From the NCBI GenBank assembly GCA_000696115.1, contig JJOH01000032.1, positions 1-60,075 of the forward strand: DNA of 60,075 nucleotides, in the 5' to 3' direction. Of the stretch, positions 16,785 through 25,425 are shown piece by piece. Source of the stretch: Streptomyces olindensis (GTDB lineage: Bacteria > Actinomycetota > Actinomycetes > Streptomycetales > Streptomycetaceae). The notes beneath the pieces were generated by a model. It worked only from the letters and a program-made list of their open reading frames with translations, had not been told where the DNA came from and did not search any database. The position numbers and the translations under genes are program-made. How positions within the stretch are numbered: the stretch's first letter is position 1; every line of letters starts with the position of its first letter.

Positions 16785-19700
16785 ATGCGGTGGCGGGGGA
16801 AGCGGTCGGTGACCGTCACGGGGAACGTCGGCGCCGCCGTCACGGGGGACGGAAACCAGGTCGTCAACCAGTTCCTCCTCGCATCGCCCCCGCGCTCGGC
16901 GTACTGGGAGCACATCCGCGAGATCGTGCCGACCGAACTGGTCGGTCGCGAACGCGAGCTGGCCGAGTTGGCCGCCTTCTGCACCGCCGCTTCGGGCCCG
17001 GCGTACGCCTGGTGGAGAGCCGAGGCCTGGGCGGGCAAGAGCGCCCTCATGTCCTGGTTCGCACTCCATCCGCCCCCCGGCGTACGTGTCGTCGCCTTCT
17101 TCGTCACGGCCCGCGACGGCGGGTACAACCATGTCGGCCCGTATGCCGTCAATGTGCTGGAGCAGCTGGCCGACCTGGTCGGTGAAGGTCTGCCGCAGCT
17201 CACGGAGGAGACACGGCGCGGCCATCTGCTCCGCCTGTACCGGGAAGCGGCCCGGGCCTGCGCGCGACGCGGGGAGCGCCTCGTCCTCCTGCTCGACGGT
17301 CTCGACGAGGACCGCGGTGTCACCACGGGTTCCGCGGCGCACAGCATCGCCGCCCTGTTGCCCTCCCGGCCGGAGGCCGGAATGCGGGTACTGGTCACCG
17401 GCCGCCTGAACCCACCGTTGCCGAGCGACGTCCCCCCGCAGCATCCGCTCCGTCAGGCCGTCGTACGGAGGTTGGATCCCTCGCCGTACGCCCAGCTGGT
17501 GCGTGCTGAGGCGGAACGCGAGCTGAAGCGGCTGCGGGAGACCGGGGGACTGGCGTACGAGCTGCTGGCGCTGGTGACGGCGGCGGACGGTGGCCTGACG
17601 ACGGAGGACCTGACGGAACTCACCGGAGCTGCTCGCTACGACGTGCGGGACACACTGAGCACGTATGCGGGAAGGACCTTCCGCATCCGGGCGCACACGT
17701 GGCTGCTCGCGCACGAGGGCCTGCAGTCCCGGGCCCTGGAGATGCTCGGTGACACCGAACTGGCCCGCTTCCGAGGCAGGTTGGACGTCTGGGCCGACGG
17801 CTGGCGCGCACGGGGCTGGCCGCCGGAGACCCCCGACTACCTGCTGCGCGGATACCTCCAGAGGGTGCTGGATCTCGGCGACCTCACCCGCGCGGTGCGC
17901 TGCGCGCTCGACACCACCCGTCACGACCGGATGCTCGCCGTGACGGGTGCGGACGGTGCGGCACTGGAGGAGATCGATGCCGCGGAGCGGCTGCTCGCCG
18001 AAGCGATCACCTCCGGAGCCGTCCCGGAGACCGGGGACGCCGCGGCTCCCCCCGCCCCGGGACTTGTTCTCTCCCTGTTCAAGCTGTGCCTTCACAGGGA
18101 CGCGATCAAGGGCCGAAGCCACGATTTCACCTCGGCCTTCGCCTGGGCCTGGGCCGCCCTCGGGCAGCCGTCCCGTGCGGAGGCCGTGGCCCGCGGTCTG
18201 GCGCCGATGCACCGGACGCCGGCGCTGGCCCTGGTGGCGCACGAGTTGGCGCAACAGGGTCTGACCGAACAGGCGAGGGAACTGGCGGGCGCGGCGGAGA
18301 CGGCACTGAGCAGGGAGGCGTCCTGGCATCTCGCGACCGAGCGCTCCGTCGTCGTGCACCGGGCCCTCGTCGCCGTCGGCCTGAGCGAACGGGCGGACGC
18401 CCTGCGGATCAGTGCCCACCCGTTCTCCGACGCCCAGCCGGCGCCGCGCATCGTCCGGACCTGGGTGGAGCACGGGGACCACGAGCGGGCACGGGCGGTG
18501 GTCGTCGCACAGACGAACCCGTCGCACCGGTCGGCCTGCCTGCGGTCACTCGTCACCTCGTCGCTCGCGCGAGGACAGATCGAGGCGGCTTACGACGCTG
18601 TGCGGGAGGCCGGGGACGAGGCACCGAGCAGCACGGTGCTGCGCCTCGCTCTCGCCTTGTGGGACGCCGGCCGGCCGGCGGAAGCGGAGGCACTGCTGGA
18701 CAACGCTCCCGCGCCCGGGTCGGGCTTCGCGGGCGGGGCCGCCGGCCTCGCCGAAGCCGCCGCGGACGCCGACGACTATCTCTGCGCACTGGTGGAGGGG
18801 GGACGGTGGGACGTACTCAGCGACTGGCTCCAGATCCCCGATGACAAGGGGGTTCTCCGGAAGCGGATCGGCCGTGCTCTGGCCACTGGGCTGGTCCGGC
18901 GGGGTGACCTCGACCACGCGGAAGCGATACTGAAGGGCCAGTCCGGCGACGAGATCTCCGAGGCCGCCTGCCTCCTGGCGGACGCGCTCGCCCGCCGTGG
19001 CGAAGTCGATCGAGTGCGGCGTTTCGCCGACGGTGTCGGCTCGGCGACCACCTGTGCGAAGGTGCTGGCTTCGGCGGCAGAGGGCTGCGCCGCGACCGGG
19101 CGACTGAGGGAGGCGGAGTCCCTCGCGGAGTCGAGCGGTTCCCATGACCAGCTCGACTCGCTCGCGCGCGGCGCCGTCGCCCGGGCGCGGTCCGGGCACC
19201 GGGAGGAGGCGGCGGCTTTCCTGGCCCGGGTCGAGGACCGGGCTCGCCGGGAGGCCATGGCGCGGCGTTCCGTGTCGGACCGCGCCCGTGTGGCCCGTGC
19301 CCTGGCCGACGCCGGCTTCACCGCTGCCGCTCGCGAGGTCCTGGCCGGCATCGAGGACGCGCCGACAGCGGCTCCCTCGACCGCTGAACCGGACAGCGGG
19401 TACGGATACGACGAAGAGCTCGGCGATGTCGTGCTCGCGTTGGTGCGGGCCGGCGAGACCAAGCGTGCCGACGCCCTGCTCCGTGCGTCCGGGCCGCCCG
19501 GACGGGCCGGGGTGGAGGCATGGGCGGCGGTCACGCGAGCCTGGGTGGAAGCGGGTCAGGACGACCGGGCCGCCAAGCTGGTACGGGCCGCGAGGGGTGG
19601 TCCCTACGAGGACGACCTCTTGGCGGAGATGGCGGTAGCGCTGGCCGGGCGCGGTGATGCGACCAGGGCGGCGGACCACGCGTCCGCCGTACGGCACGGT

Positions 19701-20327
19701 CCCTCGCGGATCTCCGCGCGGGCGAGGACCGCCCGTGCCCTGGCCCTGAACGGACGCGAGGACGAGGCGCGCGCCCTGCTGGCCGATCTCCCACGGGCAA
19801 ACGGAAGCCCCGCCCTGGGGGAGGCGCCCTCGTCGGCCTTGGTCCTGGTGGAGGTGTCAGGGGCCTGGGCCGCTCTCGGGGAGCGGGGCCCAGCCCGAGC
19901 CGTGGCCCGTGAGGCGCTGCGTCGTCGCGAGGTCGGTACCGCCATCATCACCGGTTGGCGCATGGTGCGCGCTCTCGTGGACGCGGGGCTGTACGACGAG
20001 GCCAGGTGGTTCGTGCGTAGCATCCCGAAGGGCGATGCCCATGAGGCGGCCCGCAGAGAACTCGCCCAGGCCTTCGCCGAAGCCGGCGAAACCGCGGCCG
20101 CCCTGAACTGGGTCAGGCCACTCGACGACTACGCCGAAACCGCCGTGGCCCTCGTCCCCGTGGTCGATCCGTCCCGAGGTCGCGTTCTCGCCGTCCACGC
20201 ACTCCGGCACGGAGGGTGGCAGGAGGCTCTCCCCGCCGTGCTGCATCTCGAGCCCTCAGCCGTGCCGTTCCTCGTCGATGCCTTCCGTCCCGCGCCTACT
20301 GCGGCCCGTACTTCCGCCCCGTCTTAG
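16785..20327 (+). CDS. Large STAND/NACHT-like P-loop ATPase with helical-repeat C-terminus
   Basis: 1180 residues, cytoplasmic. The N-terminus (about 8-32) is rich in Gly-Asn (VTGNVGAAVTGDGNQVVNQF), like the adaptor tails of some bacterial conflict-system NTPases. A linker VPTELVGRERELAELAAFC leads into the NTPase module. The P-loop is WRAEAWAGKSAL at 77-88: GKS is kept but the first Gly of GxxxxGKS is Ala. Walker B is LVLLLDGLDED at 166-176 and a sensor-like RVLVTGR lies at 201-207. From about 300 to the end there are many Ala/Arg-rich helix pairs (for example ALVRAGETKRADALLRASG) resembling TPR/ARM superhelices. This is the STAND plan of ligand-sensing repeats plus a switch ATPase. No effector enzyme domain is recognised. 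The function could be defence or signalling and is not known. Confidence 0.7.
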   Translation: MRWRGKRSVTVTGNVGAAVTGDGNQVVNQFLLASPPRSAYWEHIREIVPTELVGRERELAELAAFCTAASGPAYAWWRAEAWAGKSALMSWFALHPPPGVRVVAFFVTARDGGYNHVGPYAVNVLEQLADLVGEGLPQLTEETRRGHLLRLYREAARACARRGERLVLLLDGLDEDRGVTTGSAAHSIAALLPSRPEAGMRVLVTGRLNPPLPSDVPPQHPLRQAVVRRLDPSPYAQLVRAEAERELKRLRETGGLAYELLALVTAADGGLTTEDLTELTGAARYDVRDTLSTYAGRTFRIRAHTWLLAHEGLQSRALEMLGDTELARFRGRLDVWADGWRARGWPPETPDYLLRGYLQRVLDLGDLTRAVRCALDTTRHDRMLAVTGADGAALEEIDAAERLLAEAITSGAVPETGDAAAPPAPGLVLSLFKLCLHRDAIKGRSHDFTSAFAWAWAALGQPSRAEAVARGLAPMHRTPALALVAHELAQQGLTEQARELAGAAETALSREASWHLATERSVVVHRALVAVGLSERADALRISAHPFSDAQPAPRIVRTWVEHGDHERARAVVVAQTNPSHRSACLRSLVTSSLARGQIEAAYDAVREAGDEAPSSTVLRLALALWDAGRPAEAEALLDNAPAPGSGFAGGAAGLAEAAADADDYLCALVEGGRWDVLSDWLQIPDDKGVLRKRIGRALATGLVRRGDLDHAEAILKGQSGDEISEAACLLADALARRGEVDRVRRFADGVGSATTCAKVLASAAEGCAATGRLREAESLAESSGSHDQLDSLARGAVARARSGHREEAAAFLARVEDRARREAMARRSVSDRARVARALADAGFTAAAREVLAGIEDAPTAAPSTAEPDSGYGYDEELGDVVLALVRAGETKRADALLRASGPPGRAGVEAWAAVTRAWVEAGQDDRAAKLVRAARGGPYEDDLLAEMAVALAGRGDATRAADHASAVRHGPSRISARARTARALALNGREDEARALLADLPRANGSPALGEAPSSALVLVEVSGAWAALGERGPARAVAREALRRREVGTAIITGWRMVRALVDAGLYDEARWFVRSIPKGDAHEAARRELAQAFAEAGETAAALNWVRPLDDYAETAVALVPVVDPSRGRVLAVHALRHGGWQEALPAVLHLEPSAVPFLVDAFRPAPTAARTSAPS

Positions 20328-21069
20328 AGGAAACCGCCCCCAGCACCCCCCGCGGCACCAGCTTCGCCGCCCCCATCAGTGCCTTGTACCGCGGGTCCGG
20401 GATCGACAGCGTCTTGCCGCGCGCCAGGTCGTGCAGCGCCGCCGCCACCAGCTTGTCCGCGTCGAGCCACATCCAGCTCGGGATGTTGTCCGTGCCCATG
20501 CCGGCCCGCTCGTGGAACTCGGTGCGGACGAAACCGGGGCAGAGCGCCATCAGGCGGACGCCGCTGCCGGCCAGGTCGCGGGCCGCGCCCTGGGTGAACT
20601 GCACGACCCAGGCCTTGGAGGCGCCGTAGGTGCCGCGCGGCACGAACGCGGCCACCGAGGCGACGTTGACGACGCCGCCGCGGCCGCGCTCCCGCATGGC
20701 CTCCGTCGCCGCCGACGTCAGCCGCAGCACCGCCTCGCAGTGCACCTTCAGCATCCGCAGCTCGTCGGCCATGGGGACCTCGAGATAACGGCCCTTGTTG
20801 CCGAAGCCGGCGTTGTTGACCAGCAGGTCGACGGGGTTCTTGCGGTCGCCCAGGCGGTCGGCCACCGCCTCGATGCCCTTGTCCTCGGCGAGGTCGGCCG
20901 TCAGCACCTCCGCCTCGATGCCGTGCCGGTCGTGCAGCTCGGTCGCCTGTTCCCTCAGCCGCTTGGTGTCGCGGGCGACCAGCACCAGGTTGTGCCCGTC
21001 GGCCGCCAGTCGCCGCGCGAACGCGGCTCCGATGCCTGCCGTCGATCCCGTAATCAGAGCCGTTGTCAT
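20296..21069 (-). CDS. Short-chain dehydrogenase/reductase
   Basis: 257 residues. It is a classical SDR: the NAD(P) loop TGSTAGIG at 7-14, LVLVARD after strand 2 favouring NADP(H), LLVNNAGFG, and the catalytic Ser (VASVA) and YGASK Tyr-Lys pair. The C-terminus PRYKALMGAAKLVPRGVLG resembles the DltE/YqjQ-like group of SDRs, for which the substrate is usually unknown. The 3' end overlaps that of the STAND-like ATPase gene by 32 bases in convergent orientation. The start at 21069 is the only one that includes the first beta strand. Confidence 0.88.
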   Translation of the reverse strand: MTTALITGSTAGIGAAFARRLAADGHNLVLVARDTKRLREQATELHDRHGIEAEVLTADLAEDKGIEAVADRLGDRKNPVDLLVNNAGFGNKGRYLEVPMADELRMLKVHCEAVLRLTSAATEAMRERGRGGVVNVASVAAFVPRGTYGASKAWVVQFTQGAARDLAGSGVRLMALCPGFVRTEFHERAGMGTDNIPSWMWLDADKLVAAALHDLARGKTLSIPDPRYKALMGAAKLVPRGVLGAVSSKTGRKYGPQ

Positions 21070-21175
21070 GGCAGAAGGTTAGTGACCTGGACTGTGCAGG
21101 TCCGCTTCCCAGAGGGGCCGCCCGTGGTGAAGGGTCCGTGGAGACCGGCGTGGTGAGCCGCCGTCAGGCCCCGTA

Positions 21176-21832
21176 CTACTCCTCGTACTCCCGCGCGGTC
21201 CTCAGCAGCTCCGGATGGAGCGCCTCGCCCGCCGCCAGCAGCCGCGGCAGCAGCGTCCGCTCCGTCGTCACCGCCCGGAACTGCAGGGCCACCGTCACGT
21301 CGTGGTCCGGCCGGTGGACGATCTCGACCGGGTCGCCCGCGCGGATCTCACCGGGCTCGATCACCCGCAGGTACGCCCCCGGCGCACCCCGCCGCGTGAA
21401 CCGCTTCACCCAGCCCTTCTCACCCAGATGGCCCTGGAACGTACGGCACGGGATCCGCCCGGAGGTGACCTCCAGCACCACCTCGGGCCCGATGCGCCAG
21501 CGCTCGCCGATCAGCGCGCCGGACACGTCCAGGCCCGACGTCGTGAGGTTCTCGCCGAACGCGCCGTCGGGCAGGGGCCGGCCCAGCTCGCGTTCCCACT
21601 CGTCCATGTCCTCGCGGGCCATCGCGTACACCGCCTGGTCGTCGCCGCCGTGGTGCTCCAGCTTGCACACCGCGTCCCCGGCCAGTCCGCTGCCGCCGAT
21701 GCCCTTGGGCCCGGGCGCCGACACCCGCACGGGCCCTGCCACCGGCTGCTTGTCGATCCCGGTCACACCCTCCGGATTGTCCGTGTACGGCACAGCCTTG
21801 GCACGGCCCAGATTCACCGACAGAAGCTTCAT
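21176..21832 (-). CDS. MOSC-domain protein
   Basis: 218 residues. MKLLSVNLGRAKAVPY opens the beta-strand typical of the YiiM-like MOSC family. GIGGSGLAGDAVCKLEHHGGDDQAVYAMAREDMDEWE contains the conserved D-x-x-H-H-G-G-x-x-Q-A-V-Y motif, and the family Cys lies in SGRIPCRTFQGHLGEKGWVKRF. MOSC proteins bind molybdenum cofactor or act in N-hydroxylated base reduction; in this subfamily the Cys is expected to hold a sulfur or metal-sulfur species. It is divergent from the LysR-type gene with an 80-bp spacer that must hold both promoters, so the regulator may control it. Confidence 0.9.
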   Translation of the reverse strand: MKLLSVNLGRAKAVPYTDNPEGVTGIDKQPVAGPVRVSAPGPKGIGGSGLAGDAVCKLEHHGGDDQAVYAMAREDMDEWERELGRPLPDGAFGENLTTSGLDVSGALIGERWRIGPEVVLEVTSGRIPCRTFQGHLGEKGWVKRFTRRGAPGAYLRVIEPGEIRAGDPVEIVHRPDHDVTVALQFRAVTTERTLLPRLLAAGEALHPELLRTAREYEE

Positions 21833-21912
21833 GTCCGCACGGTAAGGGACCGGACCTCAAAGCGTCGACGCATTATTCGGAACATCGCCAAAGGGTCACT
21901 TATCCTCGAAGC

Positions 21913-22809
21913 GTGATCGAAGCTCGTCACCTCCGCGTCCTGCGCGCCGTCGCGGCCACCGGCTCCTTCTCCGCTGCGGGCCGCGAGCTGGGCTGCACCC
22001 AGCCCGCCGTCAGCCAGCAGATGAAGGCCCTGGAAACGTCCGTCGGTACCCCTCTGCTGATCCGCACCGGACGTGAGATGCGCCTGACCCAGGCCGGCGA
22101 GGCCCTGGTCCGGCACGCCGCCGGGATCCTCGCCGGGCTCACGGCCGCGGAGGAGGAGGTCGCCGCCATCGCCGGGCTGCGCGCGGGCCGGGTCCGGCTC
22201 GTCTCCTTCCCCAGCGGCAGCTCCACGCTCGTGCCCACGGCCCTCGCCGCCCTGCGCGCGGCGCACCCCGGCACCCGCGTCTCCCTGGAGGAGGCCGAGC
22301 CCCCCGCCTCGGTCGGCCTGCTGCGCGAGGGCGACTGCGACGTGGCACTCGCCTTCCGCTACGAGGGGGCGGCGGGCGCCGGGGAGTGGGACGACCTCGT
22401 CGTACGGCCCCTGCTGACCGACCGGCTCGTCGCGCTCGTGCCGGAACGGCATCGGCTGGCGGGCGCGGAGTCCGTCGCCATCGGGGAACTGGCCGAGGAG
22501 TCGTGGATCGCGGGCTGCCCGCGCTGCCGGGGGCAGCTGGTCGAGGTGTGCGCGGCGGCCGGGTTCACCCCGCGCATCGACTTCGCCACCGACGACTACC
22601 CGGCGGTCGTCGGCCTCGTCGGGGCCGGACTCGGCGTGGCCGTACTGCCCCAGCTGGCCGTCGAGTCGGTACGGCCCCGGGGCGCACGCACGGTGACGCT
22701 GGAGCCGGCGGTGCGGCGGGAGATCGTCGCGCTCACCCTGCCCGACCTCGCGCAGGTCCCGGCGGTGGCGGCGACCCTGGACCAGCTGACACGGGCCGCC
22801 CGTCGCTAG
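21913..22809 (+). CDS. LysR-family transcriptional regulator
   Basis: 298 residues from GTG 21913. The winged HTH occupies residues 3-62 (LRVLRAVAATGSFSAAGRELGCTQPAVSQQMKALE). The effector domain runs from about 92 to 295, with the type 2 periplasmic-binding fold (VRLVSFPSGSSTLVPTALAALRAAHPG, DVALAF, GLVGAGLGVAVLPQLAVE). Two Cys in WIAGCPRCRGQLVEVC are close together in the effector domain, which could make it redox- or metal-responsive; this is inference. It is divergent from the MOSC gene and converges on whiD. Confidence 0.92.
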   Translation: MIEARHLRVLRAVAATGSFSAAGRELGCTQPAVSQQMKALETSVGTPLLIRTGREMRLTQAGEALVRHAAGILAGLTAAEEEVAAIAGLRAGRVRLVSFPSGSSTLVPTALAALRAAHPGTRVSLEEAEPPASVGLLREGDCDVALAFRYEGAAGAGEWDDLVVRPLLTDRLVALVPERHRLAGAESVAIGELAEESWIAGCPRCRGQLVEVCAAAGFTPRIDFATDDYPAVVGLVGAGLGVAVLPQLAVESVRPRGARTVTLEPAVRREIVALTLPDLAQVPAVAATLDQLTRAARR

Positions 22810-22840
22810 CAGCGGCTCAGCCACGCCGAAAACCGCACGC

Positions 22841-22869
22841 CAAAAACCAAGGGCACGCGTGCGCGTGCC
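22841..22869 (-). terminator. Terminator of whiD
   Basis: GGCACGC at 22852-22858 and GCGTGCC at 22863-22869 pair around a four-base loop. On the minus strand the hairpin is followed by a GGTTTTTGG stretch, giving a terminator for whiD in the short spacer shared with the LysR-type gene. Confidence 0.7.
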
Positions 22870-22889
22870 TGTCTCGCAGAAACGTTCCT

Positions 22890-23219
22890 TCAGTTGTTCG
22901 AGGCGGCGTGCCCGCCGGATGTCGACGCCGACACCAGCCGGTTGCGCGCCCGCCCCATCAGCTCTTCGCGCTCGTCCTCGGTCAGTCCGCCCCACACGCC
23001 GTACGGCTCACGCACCGCCAGCGCGTGGGCAGCGCACTCGGCACGCACCGGGCACCTCATGCAGACCTCTTTGGCCGAGTTCTCGCGAGCACTCCGAGCC
23101 GCACCGCGCTCGCCCTCCGGATGGAAGAAGAGCGAGCTGTCCACCCCACGACAGGCAGCCAGCAGCTGCCAGTCCCACAGGTCCGCGTTCGGTCCGGGAA
23201 GGCGGGAGAAATCTGCCAT
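22890..23219 (-). CDS. whiD: WhiB-like sporulation regulator WhiD
   Basis: 109 residues. This Wbl protein binds a [4Fe-4S] cluster through Cys23, Cys53, Cys56 and Cys62, all present (LLAACRG and KEVCMRCPVRAEC). The G-V-W-G-G turn is at 74-78 and a basic tail (RARNRL) follows. WhiD is needed in late sporulation, for spore septation and wall maturation, and works with the principal sigma factor. Size, sequence and position divergent from bldM match S. coelicolor WhiD (SCO4767 from memory). The ATG follows AAGGGG. The start region is AT-rich compared with the rest of the window. Confidence 0.95.
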   Translation of the reverse strand: MADFSRLPGPNADLWDWQLLAACRGVDSSLFFHPEGERGAARSARENSAKEVCMRCPVRAECAAHALAVREPYGVWGGLTEDEREELMGRARNRLVSASTSGGHAASNN

Positions 23220-23599
23220 TACGTGACCCCTTGTAGCCGTTCTTGGCGGATCCGGTGTCCATGACCGTACAACTACGATCTAAGGAGATGAAAATATGAC
23301 TCATTGCGAATCTAGCTCCAGACACTGCCAAAGCGGAAGAAAAGGGTCTGAATGGGGCATAGGTTGTGATGAAAGTTCGAGGGTCTGTTGCGCATGTCTG
23401 CACCGTGTCCGCCCCCTCACGTAGAGTGCCGAAGATGGCAGCCGGCCCCGTAACTCTTTCGAGTGACCGTCGTTGAGAGTGCGAGGCGGTTGAAGGAACA
23501 AGCGCTCGGGCAGGCGTCCGAGACGGTCGACCGCACAGGTGACGATTTCGTACCAGCCTGGAGGCTCAAGGTGACGCGCATCAGCTGCGGAGGGCGGCC
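23220..23599. promoter_or_regulatory. whiD-bldM divergent regulatory region
   Basis: These 380 bases carry the promoters of two developmental genes. The part from 23270 to 23400 is AT-rich for this genome. It contains one clear sigma-BldN promoter (listed separately). A 42-codon open frame starts ATG 23296 behind AAGGAG and encodes six cysteines, but only half its third positions are G or C, so it is more likely regulatory sequence than a gene. No tRNA or other RNA gene is seen. Confidence 0.7.
23449..23476 (+). promoter_or_regulatory. Sigma-BldN-dependent promoter of bldM
   Basis: CGTAAC at 23449-23454 and CGTTGA at 23471-23476 are separated by 16 bases. This is an exact match to the sigma-BldN promoter consensus known from bldM p1. 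Initiation is expected near 23483, about 117 bases before the bldM start. Confidence 0.9.
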
Positions 23600-24211
23600 A
23601 TGACTTCCGTCCTCGTCTGCGACGACTCCCCGCTTGCCCGAGAGGCGCTCCGCCGCGCGGTCGCGACCGTGCCCGGCGTCGAGCGCGTGACGACGGCGGC
23701 CAACGGCGAGGAAGTCCTCCGCCGCTGGGGGGCCGACCGCTCGGACCTGATTCTGATGGACGTACGCATGCCCGGACTGGGCGGCGTCGAGACGGTCCGG
23801 CGGCTGCTGTCCGCCGACCCCGGTGCGCGCATCATCATGCTCACCGTCGCCGAGGACCTGGACGGCGTGGCCCTCGCGGTCGCGGCCGGGGCCCGCGGCT
23901 ATCTGCACAAGGACGCCTCCCGCGCGGAACTCCGCGCGACGGTGACGCAGGCCCTGGCCGACCCGACCTGGCGGCTCGCCCCGCGTCGGCTGCGCTCGGC
24001 CGAGATGGGCGCCGCGCCCACGCTCACGGCGCGTGAGATCCAGGTGCTCGAAGGCATGAGCCACGGCCGTTCGAACGCGGAGATCGGCCGCGAGCTGTTC
24101 CTCTCCGAGGACACCGTCAAGACGCACGCCCGGCGCCTGTTCAAGAAGCTCGGCGCCTCGGACCGGGCGCACGCCGTGGCGCTCGGCTTCCGGTGGGGTC
24201 TGGTGCGCTAG
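23600..24211 (+). CDS. bldM: Atypical response regulator BldM
   Basis: 203 residues. A receiver domain (1-115) with Asp8-Asp9 and Asp54 (LILMDVRMPG) is followed by a LuxR/NarL-type HTH (about 135-200; LTAREIQVLEGMSHGRSNAEIGRELFLSEDTVKTHARRLFKKLG). BldM controls aerial hyphae and sporulation genes as a homodimer, and a second gene set as a heterodimer with WhiI. It is an orphan regulator thought not to need phosphorylation of Asp54. The ATG at 23600 follows GGAGGGCGG. Length and sequence match S. coelicolor BldM (SCO4768 from memory). Its promoter is under BldN. The stop codon TAG overlaps the first base of a MITE-like repeat. Confidence 0.97.
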   Translation: MTSVLVCDDSPLAREALRRAVATVPGVERVTTAANGEEVLRRWGADRSDLILMDVRMPGLGGVETVRRLLSADPGARIIMLTVAEDLDGVALAVAAGARGYLHKDASRAELRATVTQALADPTWRLAPRRLRSAEMGAAPTLTAREIQVLEGMSHGRSNAEIGRELFLSEDTVKTHARRLFKKLGASDRAHAVALGFRWGLVR

Positions 24212-24431
24212 GGCCTGTCGTTTGGATCGGGCCGGTTTCGGCACGCGGCATCCGGCGCGGGCCGGAGAGCGGGGGCACGCGGATGCCCCCGCGCGAGCCG
24301 TACGCGCGTGTGCGGAAGCCGGCGGCCGACGGCACCGCCGGTGGGGTCCCGTCCCCGCCCGGGCGAGGTCGAGAGCCCGGGAGGGTGCGGCTGACGACCC
24401 ACGCCCCCGAGATGATCCGAACGGCAGGCCC
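24211..24431. mobile_element. MITE-like element with 18-bp terminal inverted repeats
   Basis: GGGCCTGTCGTTTGGATC at 24211-24228 is repeated in inverted orientation at 24414-24431 (GATCCGAACGGCAGGCCC), with 16 of 18 positions matching. The 221-bp body has no coding frame that I can support. The left end coincides with the bldM stop codon. A single related end occurs at 54999. No target duplication is evident. It is probably a non-autonomous relic of an insertion sequence that uses these ends. Confidence 0.6.
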
Positions 24432-24608
24432 CATGGGCGACCGCGCAGGTCGTGGCGGTCGCGGTGAGGGCACGGAAAGCCAGGTGGGCGGGGTCGGGCC
24501 GGGGGTCCGTCGGGTGCCCGCTGCTCGTTTCGCCGAGGATGCCGCATCCTTGAGGGTGTGGAGTTCCTCGGGGACGAGTCGGTCGAGCGGAAGGGGAGGG
24601 CGCAGGGG
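24432..24608. other. Upstream region of shbA
   Basis: These 177 bases between the MITE-like repeat and the shbA start hold no gene that I can support. Any shbA promoter should lie here or in the repeat. I could not pick a convincing -35/-10 pair. Confidence 0.4.
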
Positions 24609-25286
24609 ATGAGTTCCGGCGCACCTGCTCATAACGCTTCGGTGCACAACAGCGGGCGCGGTGCCACGGACCCGGCGGCCGCAAGGCACCATGGACCGAT
24701 GCGCGACGACGAGGCGGTCAATGCCCAAGGGGCGATCGGCGCGCTCGTCCACCGCGCCGTCGACGGGGACGAGCAGGCCACGCATGATCTGCTCGCCCAT
24801 GTCCACCCCTTGGCGCTGCGCTACTGCCGCACCCGCCTGTCCCGCCTCCCGGGCGACGCCCGGCACTTCGTGGAGGACCTCGCCCAGGAGGTCTGCGTGG
24901 CGGTGCTCCTCGCACTGCCCCGCTACCGGGACACCGGGCGCCCCTTCGAGGCGTTCGTCTTCGCCATCGCCGCCCACAAGGTCGCCGACCTCCAGCGCGC
25001 GGCGATGCGCCACCCCGGCTCGACGGCCGTCCCGTCCGACGAGATGCCCGAGCGGCCGGACGACTCCCTGGGCCCGGAGGAGCGCGCCCTGCTCAGCAGC
25101 GACGCGGAGTGGGCCAAGAAACTCCTGGCCAACCTGCCCGAGAACCAGCGGGAGCTGCTGCTGCTGCGGATCGCGGTGGGGCTCACGGCCGAGGAGACGG
25201 GCCAGATGTTGGGAATGTCACCCGGGGCGGTCCGGGTGGCGCAGCACAGGGCACTGAGCCGGCTGCGGGCGCTGGCCGAGCAGTAG
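24609..25286 (+). CDS. shbA: ECF sigma factor ShbA (drives hrdB transcription)
   Basis: 225 residues from ATG 24609, which follows GGGAGGGCGCAGGGG. Earlier GTG 24558 and a later ATG 24699 (MRDDEAVN) are alternatives; the first 30 residues are low complexity. Region 2 spans about 45-115 (RFVEDLAQEVCVAVLLALPRY-type motif, FEAFVFAIAAHKVADLQRAAM) and region 4 about 160-222 (NLPENQRELLLLRIAVGLTAEETGQMLGMSPGAVRVAQHRAL). In Streptomyces the ECF gene between bldM and guaB is ShbA, reported to transcribe hrdB, the principal sigma gene (SCO4769 from memory). The assignment rests on sequence type and on this conserved location. Confidence 0.88.
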   Translation: MSSGAPAHNASVHNSGRGATDPAAARHHGPMRDDEAVNAQGAIGALVHRAVDGDEQATHDLLAHVHPLALRYCRTRLSRLPGDARHFVEDLAQEVCVAVLLALPRYRDTGRPFEAFVFAIAAHKVADLQRAAMRHPGSTAVPSDEMPERPDDSLGPEERALLSSDAEWAKKLLANLPENQRELLLLRIAVGLTAEETGQMLGMSPGAVRVAQHRALSRLRALAEQ

Positions 25287-25425
25287 CCCCTTCATTGAAC
25301 AGGCGGTGCGCCGCTTCCGTACGAACATACGAAGCCCGGTGCGGGCCGGAACCGTGGAATGAGACAGCCCTGCTTCCCGTTAGCATGGACATCCGCACCG
25401 ATCAAGGCCATTTGGGGAAGGTGTC

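Noticed and set aside
23281..23300. A sigma-WhiG promoter near the whiD-bldM midpoint
   Set aside because: TAAGGAG is not followed by a GCCGATAA-type -10 at the needed spacing on either strand.
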